NCBI GenBank assembly: GCA_015680685.1
Contig: MNCI01038211.1
Coordinates: 203,859 to 267,858 of the forward strand
Direction: 5' to 3'
DNA: 64,000 nucleotides
DNA from: Gnetum montanum
Lineage: Eukaryota > Streptophyta > Gnetopsida > Gnetales > Gnetaceae
Positions within the stretch are counted from its first letter, which is position 1, and each line of letters opens with the position of its first letter. Below, piece by piece: positions 36,090 through 48,229 of this stretch. The position numbers were made by a program, and so were the translations under genes. The notes under the pieces were generated by a model that was not told the DNA's origin, did not search any database, and saw nothing but the letters and a program-made list of their open reading frames with translations.

Positions 36090-37117
36090 TGATGAATCAT
36101 TAGTAGGCTGAGATATCTTAGATTCTATGTCATAGATGCTACATCACATTTGTGTTGTAGCATCCTTGTTAGTGCATCTTAGTTGGCTGCTACATCATAG
36201 ATGCTATGTTGCATCTACAATGTCACATCTATTTGATAAAGTCAATTTTTGTTCACCTAAGATATTGTATCTATAATGTCATATATCTCATATCATAGCA
36301 CATGCTAAGACATCGTAGATCCAATATCACAGGATGTGTGTAGCCTATAAATACAACACTTGGATGTATAGATCTAAAGAAATTTTATTCCATCCTTAGG
36401 TATATTCTTGTAGTTTCGTTTCATAGTTTTAGCAATAGAGAGTGAATTCCCATCGTGTGGTGTTGAGTAGTTGTACAAAATATTTATTTGAGTGAAATGT
36501 ACTTGGGTAAAATTCATGTCTAGTAATAAAGATCAAGATTTCTTTTCATCATTATAGCATCCACTTAGTTTTACTATTTTACTTAGCATAGTTTTTACTA
36601 TTTTATTATTTTAATCATTTACATTTCCAAGTACTGTACTTTCTTGTTCATTAGTAAAGTGGAATGAGTACAACTAGTTTTAAGTGTTTAAGTATAATCG
36701 TTTGGTAATCCTAGTAGTGTTATTGCTTAGATCACCTAGTAGCATAATGCTTGGTAACCCAGTAATGATTACATGAGCCCAAGACATGTATGGTAAGCCA
36801 AGACCAGATGCTCATTGCTCTAGGCTAGAGTAGATTTACATTGCTATCATTACTTACACATAGGACTAAATTTCATTCCCAATTATGTTTATTGCTAGGA
36901 GTAATCATGGCCTAACAACATTAGTTATCATATGCCTCACTTTTGACTAAACCATATGTGACAAAGCTACCAATAGTCCACGTGGGAAGACAAGGTCCTA
37001 CAATCAATGCTTAACACTTTAGATGTCACAACTAGTCCCATCCAAGGAATTCAATTAGATTGTGCATGAACACTTGTGATTTTTATGATTGGACGTAGGG
37101 ATACCTACCACTCAACA
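36090..37117 (+). repeat. Solo LTR, family R, copy 4, inserted in the LTR of F
   Basis: It runs from TGATGAATCATTAG to CCACTCAACA. Flanks TTTTG (36085-36089) and CTTTG (37118-37122) match at four of five bases. Inverted GATGCTAC/GTAGCATC motifs occupy 36140-36250 and TATAAATA is at 36346-36353. The interruption of an otherwise alignable LTR confirms insertion. Confidence 0.75.
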
Positions 37118-37578
37118 CTTTGTTATCAACATTTTAGTCCCAAGCTAAAAATCCCCAAGAAGTTTTGGTGATTGCAATTGGGAAGTATCTAGATTATGGA
37201 GATGATAGTAGAATGTAGCTTATCAGCTTCAATAGGCTTCAAGCTTCATCCAAGAAAACTCCTCGTGCATTTGGATAAATAATTTGTACAACTTTAAACT
37301 CTCATACATTTGAATATTTTATTATTATAAAAAGGTTTTTAGTTCATTTGTTGTGCATGTTTATTTCACAATTAATATATGTGCTTCCTTTTTAATTGGA
37401 TCTGTATTTTTGTCATTTACCTTGTTTACATTCCCTAAGTCCCTGGGTAATTGACAAGACTATCCAAGATGCCTTGGATCCTCTTTCTTAGAGGTCCTTG
37501 GGATCTAGGGTTAAAATTGTTCCACCTATAATTTTTAGTTTTTTCAGTGATCGAATTTTTTAGGCACTATAGTTTTTT

Positions 37579-37598
37579 TGACACTAGATGAAGGGCCT
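37579..37598 (+). other. Primer-binding site of element F
   Basis: TGACACTAGATGAAGGGCC resembles the PBS of E (TGGTGCTAGAAGGAGGGCC) and stands just after the LTR end, where minus-strand DNA synthesis would be primed by a tRNA. Confidence 0.55.
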
Positions 37599-38318
37599 CT
37601 ATTCAAGCTCTTTGTGAAAACTAATCTACCCTCTTAGAACCAATTTTTTTCAACCTATAAAACCTTAACTCTTGCAATGATTTTTTCCAAGAAAGCCAAT
37701 TCTATTGCCCATTTTTCTATGACCAATACCCAAAATATCAATTTTAGGTTATTTGAGTTTTCATAAAATTTTCACATCTATTGCTATATTTTCCAAAGCT
37801 AGTGTGGTTGCCAATAAAACTTACCATTCTTCCTAGCTAAAACCTGTATTTGTGTTTTTCAAAGGCCATCATAGCTCAGCTTTAATCATCCAACCCCCTT
37901 GCTATAAAATTTTGTGGCCAAAGACAACATGGTTTCACCTAATTCTCCAATGTAGCTCTTAAAAAATCAATATTTTAAACTTACCTTTTCACAACCCAAC
38001 ATACTTTTTTATGAGGAGGTATACCTAGCATAGTTTTTTTGGGCAAGGTAATTGACTTCTTACCCCCTCCAGCATAGCCCTTACTAGCAAACCCAGTGTA
38101 GTTGGTTTTACCAACATTAAAATTCTCATATTTTCTTAAGTGTAGTGCATACCACTACCACTATACTTGCAATTGCAACTACAATAATGTTTTAGCTAAA
38201 ATCCTTTGCACCTTGGGTAATTCAACCTACTGGAATTTTTATTTATTAATTAAAAAAATTAAACCAATCAACAGTTTTTCCAATTAATCTAATAGTTTTT
38301 CCAATTAATCTAACAAAC
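37599..38318 (+). other. Leader of element F between PBS and gag
   Basis: Non-coding. Motifs such as CCAGTGTAGTTG, CTAGCATAG and AGCATAGCCC recur (37795-38105), resembling the motif of the 192-bp array further right in this element. Confidence 0.5.
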
Positions 38319-40980
38319 ATGGCATCTAGCCAAGATGTAGTTCATATTCATGACTCAAAAGACCCTACAATCATAGAATAATGACAATCACTCTAGAAAA
38401 GGGGTAAAAACCCAAATTTCATGATCTATGGGGATTTCTACAATTTCCTCTATGCCAAGATGCAAGTTAGTCTCTTGATAGCACACTCTGAATCTAACAT
38501 TAAGCATCAATTTGAAATTATACACTGTGATGGAAAATAATATATTCCATCTTCTTATGACAATATTCCCCTCACCAACGTTTATGCACAAATGCTTCTA
38601 CAACTCATACAAGTTGATGAGTGAAGTGAGGAGCTTAGTTCAGAAGATCACAAGGAAGAGCAAGATGATTTTGAGGTTGAACTAGAGCCAAACACCTTCA
38701 TTAAGAGTGTTTTCGAATGTTTTACTCCTAAAACAACTACCCCCAACTCCACATCTCCTACCTCATCGGTGGGACAAGTTCCTTGGCCCAATTATTCCTT
38801 GTCCATCCTAATATTCTTGGGTCTACACCCATCATCACCACACACCAAGCACAACCTATTTGTCAATCTACCTCGTTGTTCTCATCTATGCCCTTTGTAA
38901 TATAACCTCATTCCATGCACCCAATCCTAGTGATGTCTACCTCACCATCTCCCTTTTTCATGCTAGTGGGATCCTCATTAGGGCCCTAAGCAAAAAGGGC
39001 CTCTCATACTCCATTTTCTCCCTTCATACCACATATCCAAACTCAAACTTCTTTCTCTTGGTTTAACCCACCTACGATGGTGGTCACACAGCATCTCCCC
39101 TCTATGACAATGTTAATTGTATAGTCTCAAGCTACTCAACTCCCTTCTCAATCACCAACACAAAAACCATAGCCTATAGGGATGCCCCAAGGCTTGGATC
39201 AAGGCTTCCAAATGATCCAAAACCTTACCAAAGAGCTGCAAAAACTCAAGGCTAATACAACTTAGATGGTCAAGGTTCTAGAATTTTACCAAGATGATTC
39301 TATAAGCCTTATTGTGCCTCAAATGATTTTACCTACAAGTATGCCCATATGAAACTTGACTGAATACAATGATGAAGAGGATTCCAAAGCATACTTGGTC
39401 ATCTTTTAGTCTAAGTGCCCTTTTTTACAAGCTTGGCCTCATACAATACTATAGATTTTTTTCATGTTCCTCAAGGGAAAGGCTTTAGTTTGGTATCAAA
39501 CCTTGCCTAGGGGTTCCATATCTTTCCTTGAAAACTTAATAGACCAATTTTTCAATCACTTCAAATACAACTTGAAGTTGGATGCCACATTGGATCAACT
39601 GATGAAGGTGAAGTAGGGGCCACTTGAACTAGTCAAAAGGTTCATTCAAAGATGGAATTTAATGTTTAATAAGATTCTAGAGCCTATCTTTGAAACTCAC
39701 CTCTTGGCTATTTACAAGAAAGAAATAAATGACTTTATTAATTCAAAGCTTTACTACTTAGAGCCTTGATCACTAAGACAAGCCTTCTCACAAACTAAGA
39801 ATATTAAGGAGGTAGCTAAGGCTAGCAATGACCTAGCCTATGTTGCCTATAAAAACCAACACGTAAGGAGGGAGAGAGATAAAAGCAAGTAACAAATGAG
39901 TCAAAACAAGGAGAGAGGCAAGGATCACCGTCATGCAACACATCTTTCAAAACATCATAGGCATCCTCTTCCTACATTCAAAATCAACCAAAACCAAACT
40001 TTAGGTGAAAGGATAGATCAAAGTACACTAGGTTACCTACAAAGCCCTCTAAGCTTTTAGAGCAGTTGCTTAAAGATAATCATATATAACATAACCAACT
40101 ATTTGAAGAAGCTCATAAGAGGCATGATAATCTTTGTGACATATCTAGAGATCCAACAATAGCAATCAAAGATAATCCAAAGCTATTGAAGTACTTCAGA
40201 ATAAATAGCTTTTGTCATTATCATCATATGGTTGGCCATGACATCAATTTTAGCCTAGCATTAAAGGATGACCTCCAGAAGATGATAAACCATGGAGAGT
40301 TGGTGTTTAATGAACCCAACTCTCTAAGAATTAATAATAACTCCTATACTATAGTCTCATTCACAAAAATCAAATGATCTAATCCTCCTAGGGAATCATT
40401 TGTCATTAAAGTACCACTGTGGTCCCAAAACACAAAGCCTAGAGAGCCCTTCATCATACGGGTACCACCTCCTCCAACTCCTAAGAAGTATTTCATCATA
40501 AATGTTCCTACTTTAGTGGAATCAACTTTAAAACCAAGACCATGAGTTACCAATCCTTCGAAGTCTAGGGAACCATTTGTTATTTGGGTTCCTCCATCTT
40601 CAACAAGAAAAACAATAACAACCCATGATCAAAGCCCATCTATAGTGGCCCACAACTTAGAGGTTAGCAAAAAATCATCATTGCAATGGCAACAAAAAAA
40701 AACCTATTGGAAAACCAACAACTAAGCTTACTAATGGTAACCAAAAACAAAAGGCTACAAATAAGGTTAACACACCTAGACCTACACCAATATCGACTAC
40801 ACCCATGGACAAGGGGTCGAAGATAGATACATCAAAACTGAAGCCACAAACTCTAAGAAGAATGGAGGAAGTTAAAACCACATAGGCTAAAAGATCACAT
40901 GCCAAGGGAAAGACATTTCTCATAATAATGGAGCAAGCAAAATGATCATTAAAATCAATAACATATCATTGAACTTGTAT
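38319..40980 (+). pseudogene. gag of element F
   Basis: A coherent frame starts at an ATG at 38319 (MASSQDVVHIHDSKDPTIIE) with scattered stops. The capsid part around 39400-39860 has ALVWYQTLPRGSISFLENLI, FNHFKYNLKLDATLDQLMKV, VKRFIQRWNL and DFINSKLYYLEP, matching E gag (54290-54660) motif for motif. Near the C-terminus FCHYHHMVGHDINFSLALKD (40203-40262) is a degenerate zinc-knuckle-like segment shared with E. The protein would form the particle around element RNA. It is disrupted by stops and shifts. Confidence 0.8.
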
Positions 40981-40988
40981 TACCTCTC

Positions 40989-41880
40989 TTGCTCAAAAGA
41001 GATGTACTAGATAAAGTGTTGACTTTTACCCCTATGAGTGGAGACATACCTATCAACAAAGAATCAATCCACTCTATCATTAACCAAGATCTACTTATAG
41101 AAAATGAGCATAAACCCTTGCTCAAATTTCATTATAGGGAAGTGAAGATTGACTCTCAAAATGGAGATGTGCTATCTGCACCTCTCCTCATTACTATATG
41201 TGTTGGTAGGTGTAGGATTCATCATTTTCATGTGAATTATGCAGTGACAACTAATATAGTACCATTTTGCATTGTTGAGAAACTAGGCTTAACTGAGAAT
41301 ATCCAAGAAACCACTACCTCATCACTCAAGTCATTTAATGGATCATGAGTAGTAGTGCGAGGTTCCATCTCCTTGGATTTTGTAACTGGTGAGCAATTCC
41401 CTACATCTGTCAACTTCTTAGTGATTAAATTAACATCCAACTTTAATTTGATCCTAGGAAGACCATGGTTCACTAAAATTCATATGATCTAATTTCCTAT
41501 ACATCAAGAGATTCACTTGTCATATGTGGGTGGTGAAATTGTTATTCGTGGGAATAATATATCACTACCTTCGGTAAACTATGTCAACACTGACCAAGGT
41601 TTTGAGCTAGGACTTCAAGAGAAGATTCCTGAAGCTTAAGTTGGGGCCAATACTACAAGCAAAACTAATAATAACAACAACTAGTCTAAATTTACCAAAC
41701 CTACAACATTAAATGATCAACAAAAATACCTACCAATTACCCTATCAAACGAGAAGTACGATGAGCATGGGATTGTGCAAAGGAAGCCCTTTATTTTATC
41801 AAGGGTCAAGCAGCAAATACATCATGAACACTTCATCCCTTCTTTGGTTAATAGTCATTTGTTTACCTTTGTAACATTGT
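40989..41880 (+). pseudogene. Protease of element F
   Basis: A 119-residue frame corresponds to E protease (55862-56281). Shared stretches include IPINKESIHSII, PLLITI and the active-site region, here NYAVTTNIVPFCIVEKLGL against DDEATMNVIPFPIMDKLGL in E, then SSLKSFNGS. The catalytic Asp has become Asn and the Gly is changed, so it is inactive. After a stop at 41346 the frame resumes with LDFVTGEQFP and SNFNLILGRPWFT. A tail of about 130 residues ends near the loss of coding signal. Confidence 0.75.
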
Positions 41881-42579
41881 ATCATATTTCATTGTTGGTT
41901 TTATATTTATATGCTCTCTCAAGATCATGTCATGCTTGCTAGGTAAGAACACCTCATGCTTATAAGGAAATTATGGATTATGACCCATCATGGCCTAAAA
42001 CTAGCAACAACGTAGCCTATCAAGACCAAAAGTTTGTAGCACCATGGTGTGTCATGGCCTAAAGCTAGAAAAACTATGGCTTGCCACGGCCTTAAACTAG
42101 TAGTACTTTATAACCTATTTCTGCTTCATATTTTTTCTATCCATTATACATTAATTTACATCTAGTTTGCCTAGTTTATTTACATTTTACTTTACCAATT
42201 ATTACCTTGTAACCATATGCTCTAACCAACATAGCCTCATGATGTGAGCAAAATGTAAAATACATAAGATGCATAAATCTGAAAATGCTAGAACATATAA
42301 GCAAAATTAAATTAAAAAATAATTATAACAAGATTTCCATAACTCATAGCCACAATCACATAGTATGAAAAAAGTTTAATCAACAAAAAATAGATAACAG
42401 ACTAGTAGCCATGGCTACACTATGTAGCAATAAAACAAACAAACTATAGAAAACCATCTCATAATAGTCAATGGCTAGGAATAGCCAATGAAAATAGTGA
42501 TAATAGAAACATCATAACAAAAATGACTAAGTTAGCCAAAAATATAACCAAACTAATGGGCCTAAGGCATAACTAGAGG
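41881..42579 (+). other. Spacer of element F with GGCCTAAAACTAG-type repeats
   Basis: At 41989-42115 at least three units of the form ATGGCCTAAAACTAGNA occur, as in E at 56851-57020. The rest is AT-rich and shows nothing recognisable. Confidence 0.6.
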
Positions 42580-43851
42580 AGGGGGCCATCACCAACATCA
42601 TAGCCACTAGGGCCACTACCATCACTTCTATTCTGTAATAACAAGATAAAACATAAAATATAAAAGAAAATTATTAATTAGTAACCTAGGAAGCTCAAAT
42701 CACAACAAAAATAATTACAAAATTCCAACTTGAATTTAACAAAATTTTGATTAAGTATCCTAGTTTATAGTGAAATTAGCTGTAGTAAGAAACTCTCAAG
42801 AGACCAATTAAAAATTTTGAAAAATTATAATAACTATTAGAAATCAACACACAATGCGTAAATAACCACTAGGAGCCTAAACCATGCATAAAAAAACTCC
42901 AAAATTATACCAATGCTACATGTACAAGACTGGAAGGTTTGTAGTTTCAATAGCTACAACTACAATTGTACCGGATAGATCACATGTACAAAAAATGACA
43001 AATTTTTTCTAAAAAATATTTCTAAGTGTTGCACATACATAAAATTTAACAAATATTTAACATCAAAAATACAATTTTAGGCATAGGAAAAATTTACATG
43101 ATAACCTAAAACGACTTCAAAATTTCATAAAAAAAAACCCTAATTGCAGCAAAATAGCTACAATAAAATCACTAGAAAATATATAATTTTTTTTAAAAAA
43201 TTTCCAAAACCAATGGCAAACCCTCCCACATGGCCCTAAGAATCCCCAAGAAGTTGAGATATTGCAAGAAATGTTTTTTTCCAATGTCAATGCTATAAAT
43301 TTCGAGGGGGTAAAAACAATAAAAATCCAAAATTTCATTGCACATAGGTCTATGGAAAAATTCATGAACAAATTAACCATAGGCTAGAATTTAGTAATTC
43401 CACATACAATTCAGTAAAAAATAGGCAACAAGCCTATGTCTTAGAAATCAAAAATTCCATGCCAGTTGCTTTAAAAAAATTTAAAAGTAGCATTTCCTTT
43501 TTCAATAGAAAATGGTGAAAACACATAGAATGGCTTGGATAAAAAGTTTAAAACTCAACATGGATAAGTCCTAAGGCTAAAGAGATGCTGTGAACACATA
43601 ACCATAACCTAAATATAATGTGTGAATTTTATAAAAATAAATTTTATTCAAATAACAAGCATATATGACACAAAACACCTAATTTCTAAGCTAAAAACTA
43701 TAAAGAAATGGCTAGGAGGGGAGTATCTAATAGGCATGGTAGAGGGGCCTTCTCCTAATGGAGACCATGGTAGATTTGAAATGCCTTTGGCAACAGTGTC
43801 TACCTTCTCCAAAGCTTGATTTTTTCTTGTGGTTGCTCTTCTCTTAGACAT
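42580..43851 (-). pseudogene. Remnant of the antisense gene in element F
   Basis: On the minus strand a frame starting at 43851 begins MSKRRATTRKNQALEKVDTV. It resembles exon 1 of the antisense gene of E (MAPKKECTHPALAKVDEVKE) in length, basic start and the AL.KVD.V core, and lies in the same relative place. At the far end, about 42635-42585, an AG-preceded segment gives a Gly/Asp-rich tail (NRSDGSGPSGYDVGDGPLL) ending in TAG, like the acidic last exon in E. The intervening 900 bp do not show the middle exons, so most of the gene is deleted. Confidence 0.45.
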
Positions 43852-44375
43852 CTTTGATCAATAATGGTAGAAAATATTCAATTCCTCCTCCAACTTCCTT
43901 GTAACTATGTTGTTTCTTTGGAAAGAATGGCAAAACTACACTATAGGTAAATGAGATATCGAGTAGAATAATAGCTTTGATTCTATGCACTTCCTTTAGA
44001 AAATCAGCTATGAGAATGAATTTTCATAAAAATTGATATGTGAGAATTGTTTCCACACTTATGCATTCTGAATCCAAGCCTGATGCCCAAAACACCCACA
44101 CAACTCATAGTGAACTCCAAGTTGACAAGAGGAAATTTAGAACTATGTTGGGTTTGTGGGAAGTTTTGAACCAAACTATAATTTAAACTTGGATGGGCCC
44201 CATTGGCACCTCCCAAGTAAAGCACTAAAAATTCCAATACAATGGATTACAATTTCCATCCCCACCTATGCTAGGGTTAATTTTCTACAAAGGCTTGGAA
44301 TGGATTCTAGGCCTCAACTACTACCAAAACCCACCTCCTAGCCATCCATCCACACCAGGTTGAAGCTAGTAAACC
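43852..44375. other. Unassigned spacer sequence of F
   Basis: No domain recognised. A 61-residue plus frame at 44156-44341 has no known similarity and no supporting context. Confidence 0.35.
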
Positions 44376-44518
44376 CTCATGCCAAAACTAAAAATTGAAT
44401 GTTGACATTGGAAGGTGTCAAGCACTAAAGGAATCTAAAACTCATGCCAAAACTAAAAATTGAATGTTGACATTGGAAGGTGTCAAGCACTAAAGGAATC
44501 TAAAACTCATGACAAAAC
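44376..44518. repeat. Exact 65-bp tandem duplication
   Basis: Positions 44376-44440 repeat identically at 44441-44505, and a third unit starts at 44506 (CTCATGACAAAAC) but stops. Two perfect copies in such diverged DNA imply a recent event or an assembly effect. Confidence 0.8.
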
Positions 44519-46010
44519 AAGCTATTATGGGTAACTATGTTGGCCAAGAGCCCAACTACACTAGCTAGCATAGTTCCAAGGAGGATGAAACTTTTCACCA
44601 CTCGCTAGCCTTTTAATCGATACTAAAATGATCATACCACATCCCAAACCTTGGCTACAACCTCTGATGGCTTTGAGATCCCTTGAGGATTACTAAAAAA
44701 ATGTTAAAAATCATTTGTTTTGGATGAACCATATTGGGGGACACCTAGACTAAATTGGCCAGCATAGTCCCAACATAGTTCATAGGGGTTTGGCAATCAA
44801 ATGCCTCAAACAACCTTCAAAGTGACACATCATTCCCTTTACACCTTCCTTGAGCCTCTAGAAACCTTGAAATTTTAAACAACTAAGTAAAAATGAGTCA
44901 AAATCCATTTCAAACTACAAATCATGCTAGGGAATCAACCACCCACACTAGCAAGTGTAGTCATAATGTGGATGCTCTATGAAAACCCAATAACAAGTCA
45001 TAAATATGTCAACTTAACTTCCAAGCTCATCTTCCTAAACCCAAAACCCTGTCAAAGCCCTTAGAGGCCACCAAACCCTGGAAACGAAATTGAAAATAAC
45101 CAAAATTGATCATATTCCCTTCAAATAACTAGGACTACACTAGCCAGTATTGTCCATTGGGGGATTATCATAACAATGCTCAAACAAACTTTCAAATCAA
45201 TGATTTTGAGCATAAACCCTAGCCATGAACACTAGTGACCTTAGGAACTTAATAGCTTGGTTGATTGACTATCAAAATTGATAAAAGAAAGATGATTTAT
45301 ATGGAACTAAATTGAGGCAGATCCTAACCATGTTGGCTAATGTGGTCCTAGTGTGATTTGAGTTCAAGGATAGTTTTAATGCCATTTCCACACTTTGAAC
45401 AACTTGAAACTTGATCAAAGAAATCTAGAACCCTAGATCCTAGAAACAACTAGAATTTGGCCTCATTTTAATGATGAAAAGATTATGATTCATCCAACCA
45501 TGCTGGAGCCACCTTGAACTATGCTAGCCAATGTAGTTTGGGGTGGGGTGGGGGGAGAAAGGTGATGGTTCCAAACTTTTCTTTCAAATACCTATCTTGA
45601 CCTTCAAATGAGTGATTCACAAACCTAATTCTCCTATGCTTTCCTAGGAAGCTAATAGAACATAAATTTCAATCCTAGGATACCACAAATTAATTTCTCT
45701 CATGGAACTATGCTAGGGATGCACTGGCGAGCATAGTTAATAATCTTTGACAATATTTTTGGCTTCTAGAGGGTCAAATCAACACTAACATTGATCAATC
45801 TCCACTACTAATCCATTGTGTTGTCAATAAATAGAATCAAGATTCCAAAAATAGCTATAAGAAATATAGAAATCCACTTTTTTGTAAGAACCATGCTAAG
45901 GCCTACCAGAGCCATGTTGCCTAGTGTAGTCCTAGTGTGGCTCCAGCATAGTTTCCAAAAGGAGTCTCATTTTTGTCTCAAAACAACCACAAAATGACCT
46001 CCCCAAGTGC
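44519..46010. repeat. Degenerate tandem array, period about 192 bp
   Basis: A motif of the form (A)CTATGCTAGCCAGYATAGTCC appears near 44563, 44757, 44949, 45139, 45331, 45521, 45723 and 45913: eight times with spacings of 194, 192, 190, 192, 190, 202 and 190. Between them, weaker common blocks recur (CTCAAACAA.CTTTCAAA, AACCCTAG, CTAGAAACCTTGAAA). This is an old satellite-like array inside the retrotransposon spacer. Confidence 0.75.
45540..45556 (+). other. G-rich tract (candidate G-quadruplex)
   Basis: GGGGTGGGGTGGGGGG lies within one unit of the 192-bp array. Four G runs are available only if the long last run is split. Confidence 0.4.
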
Positions 46011-46099
46011 CCAAACTTCCCCATCAATCTTGTAGCCTCCTACCATGGCCTACTAAAGCCTAAAATTTGCAAAATGTGATCCTAATTAACCTGTATTTA

Positions 46100-46770
46100 T
46101 CCTATTTTACCCATGTTTTCCAACTTGACTAGTTTGGCCTTGTTCTATTGAGTTTTGATTTAGTTTAACCTTATTGCCTATTATGAACCTTTATGGCTAG
46201 ATCATCTGATGTCATTTGGCCTTAGTTTCATTATTTTAGTTTCATTTGGCCTTTATTTTACTAAATGTTTCTATCATTTGGCATCATTTTACCTTAGTTG
46301 ACTTGGTTTGACACCAGTTGATACCATTGGACATCAATATGACCTAGTGCGACCATCTTGAATATCATTTGATGGGATTTGACTATCATTTGGGCTTTAT
46401 TTAATCCCATTTGGCATCATGTAGCTATCATTTGGCTTTATTCCATGGTAGTTAGCCTTTGATTTTCCTTATTATTGATCATAGTTTGACCTTTGTTCGA
46501 CATCATTTGAGGGGGTTTGACCATCATTAGGTCATCATTTGGTCTCATTTGACATCATTTGGTCTCATTTGACATCATTTGGTCTTTATGTTGCTTCATT
46601 CCATGATATTTGGCCTTAAATGTATATTATCTACCTTAAATTCCCTCTCATGGCCTCCATTGACCTTTCTTTGACCTTAATTGACATCACCAAATGGAGT
46701 TTGACCATCATTTGGCCTTCATTTGACCTTATTGCACATTATTTAGCATTTGTTCTACCTCATTTATTTT
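46100..46770. repeat. Degenerate minisatellite built on CATTTGGCCT / ATTTGACATC
   Basis: Dozens of variants of CATCATTTGGYCTYATTTGAC occur, most regular at 46515-46590 where a 21-bp unit (ATTTGGTCTCATTTGACATC) is repeated three times. There is no coding potential. The TTTGGCCT core may be related to the GGCCTAAA repeats of this family. Confidence 0.7.
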
Positions 46771-47589
46771 AGCCTACCTCTTATAACCCTTAGTGGCCTT
46801 GTTTGAACCCTGTTTAACCATTGATGAAACATGTTTTGGCTTATCCTTACATTATTACTAAAATTATTTTATGTTATTTTGGTATTATTTGCTCATTTTA
46901 TCACATAGATGCCACTTAATGGGCTTATGTTATCATGCAAGATTGAGCTAGGAGGATGAGGAAGCAAATTTGACTAGCCTTAAAACCAAGATGGAACCCC
47001 TCTCATGATGATATTAGACCAAGTTAACCTTGCATACCTAAACCTTAAGGCTTAAACCCATTCTAATATACAACCATAATACCCTAAAGTAGCCTAATAA
47101 TCATTGACCTTGAAACCAAAAACATCATGGAGGATCCCATAGTCAAAGTTCACATCTAAAACACAATGGTGAGGAGAAAACACATGAAACCCAGTTCCTC
47201 ACTAGAACTTACACCTACTTAAGATAACATCAAATGCTTACAATGTAACATTGAAGCCATCACATAGCTCTAATTGCATTTATCACTCACATGTTTTCTT
47301 GTAGTGTTTTTTACCTTTGTTGATAGGTTGGAATGAAGGATCGATGTTAATGACTCTAATGATCTACAATAATTGAGCCTGCATTCTCTCTCTTTTTCTC
47401 TCTCTCTCTCTCCTTGTTTGACATGTTGAATGAACTACAGAACTTTGTAAATTTGATGCACATTGTACAAATTCCTATATGTTTTGATAGTGCTAACCTA
47501 TTATGACTTGGTTTGTTGGTTGTCTCATGTGGCCCCATGTGTTATCTTGTAACAACATGTTTTCTTTGTCTTGTTCTCTTGTTCTCTTG
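46771..47589. other. Non-coding end of the F spacer
   Basis: No protein signal. It contains a CT microsatellite at about 47382-47413. In A the corresponding place upstream of the 3' UTR is integrase; here pol is missing. Confidence 0.5.
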
Positions 47590-48229
47590 GTGTTGTGTAT
47601 GATGAAGCCTAGAAATCATCGTGAACGTGCAAATCATCACAACAAGAAGTTTCCATGTGACCTTGATGCGTAAAATTTTATTAGCTTGTTCTGCCATGTC
47701 AAGAGTTCTTGTTTTACACCATTGCCATTACCCCTTCTTAAGCTCTATCCATTGTTATTACCCCTTCTTATCCTAAACAATCATGATGACCTATGTTTGA
47801 TACTCATGCATTATGTTCATGTGACATCTCCTTCATTATGCTTCACCATCAAATCTATTGGATGTAACATAGCTTATTCAATGGAAAATCCAAATAAAAT
47901 CCAACCTTGGTAATGAAACCCAATGAAGGTTTCACCCCAAAAAGGAGGAAAAGCAAACTTCCAAAAAGCTAGAAGGCCAATGTAGACCAAAAGACAAATC
48001 AATAGATTTAAACACACAAAAGGAGAAGCCTAATGGTCAAAGAAACCTTTGATTGAAGTGTTAGTTTATTAAAAACATTACTAAGTAGCCAAGACTTCAA
48101 AGCACAAAGTGTGAAGATCACATTAATTAGCCAAAGTGCCACTACCATACTATAACCATGATTTCAACATGTGGAACTCATGGTTAACTCTATAACCACT
48201 TCCTTATAGCCAAATATGACCTTTAGCCT
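47590..48229 (+). other. 3' untranslated region of element F
   Basis: It matches the reverse complement of 3180-3825 (element A) over nearly its whole length, from GATGAAGCCTAGAAATCAT to CCAAATATGACC. Homology breaks at about 48229, where the LTR of G lies, so the 3' LTR of F is displaced or lost. Confidence 0.75.

Larger units (their letters stand above)
35114..37570 (+). repeat. 5' LTR of element F (interrupted by R copy 4)
   Basis: It starts near TGCTAAAACACCACCAAG and ends just before the PBS. Without the 1,028-bp R insertion it would be about 1.4 kb. It matches the LTR of A in reverse complement, for example TTGCAATCTCACATAC and GGAAAGGCTAAAAATGCCTT (35229 and 35335) and TTTACCTTGTTT...CCTTGGATCC (37417-37475). 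The start is approximate. Confidence 0.65.
35114..48229 (+). mobile_element. Element F: Ty3/gypsy relative of E that lacks pol
   Basis: Order on the plus strand: 5' LTR (35114-37570, containing R copy 4), PBS, gag (38319-40980), protease (40989-41880), a spacer with remnants of the antisense gene and tandem arrays (41881-47589), and the family 3' UTR (47590-48229). It is then cut by G. RT, RNase H and integrase are absent although both the protease side and the 3' UTR are present, so this is an internally deleted, non-autonomous derivative. Gag and protease are homologous to those of E. Confidence 0.75.
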
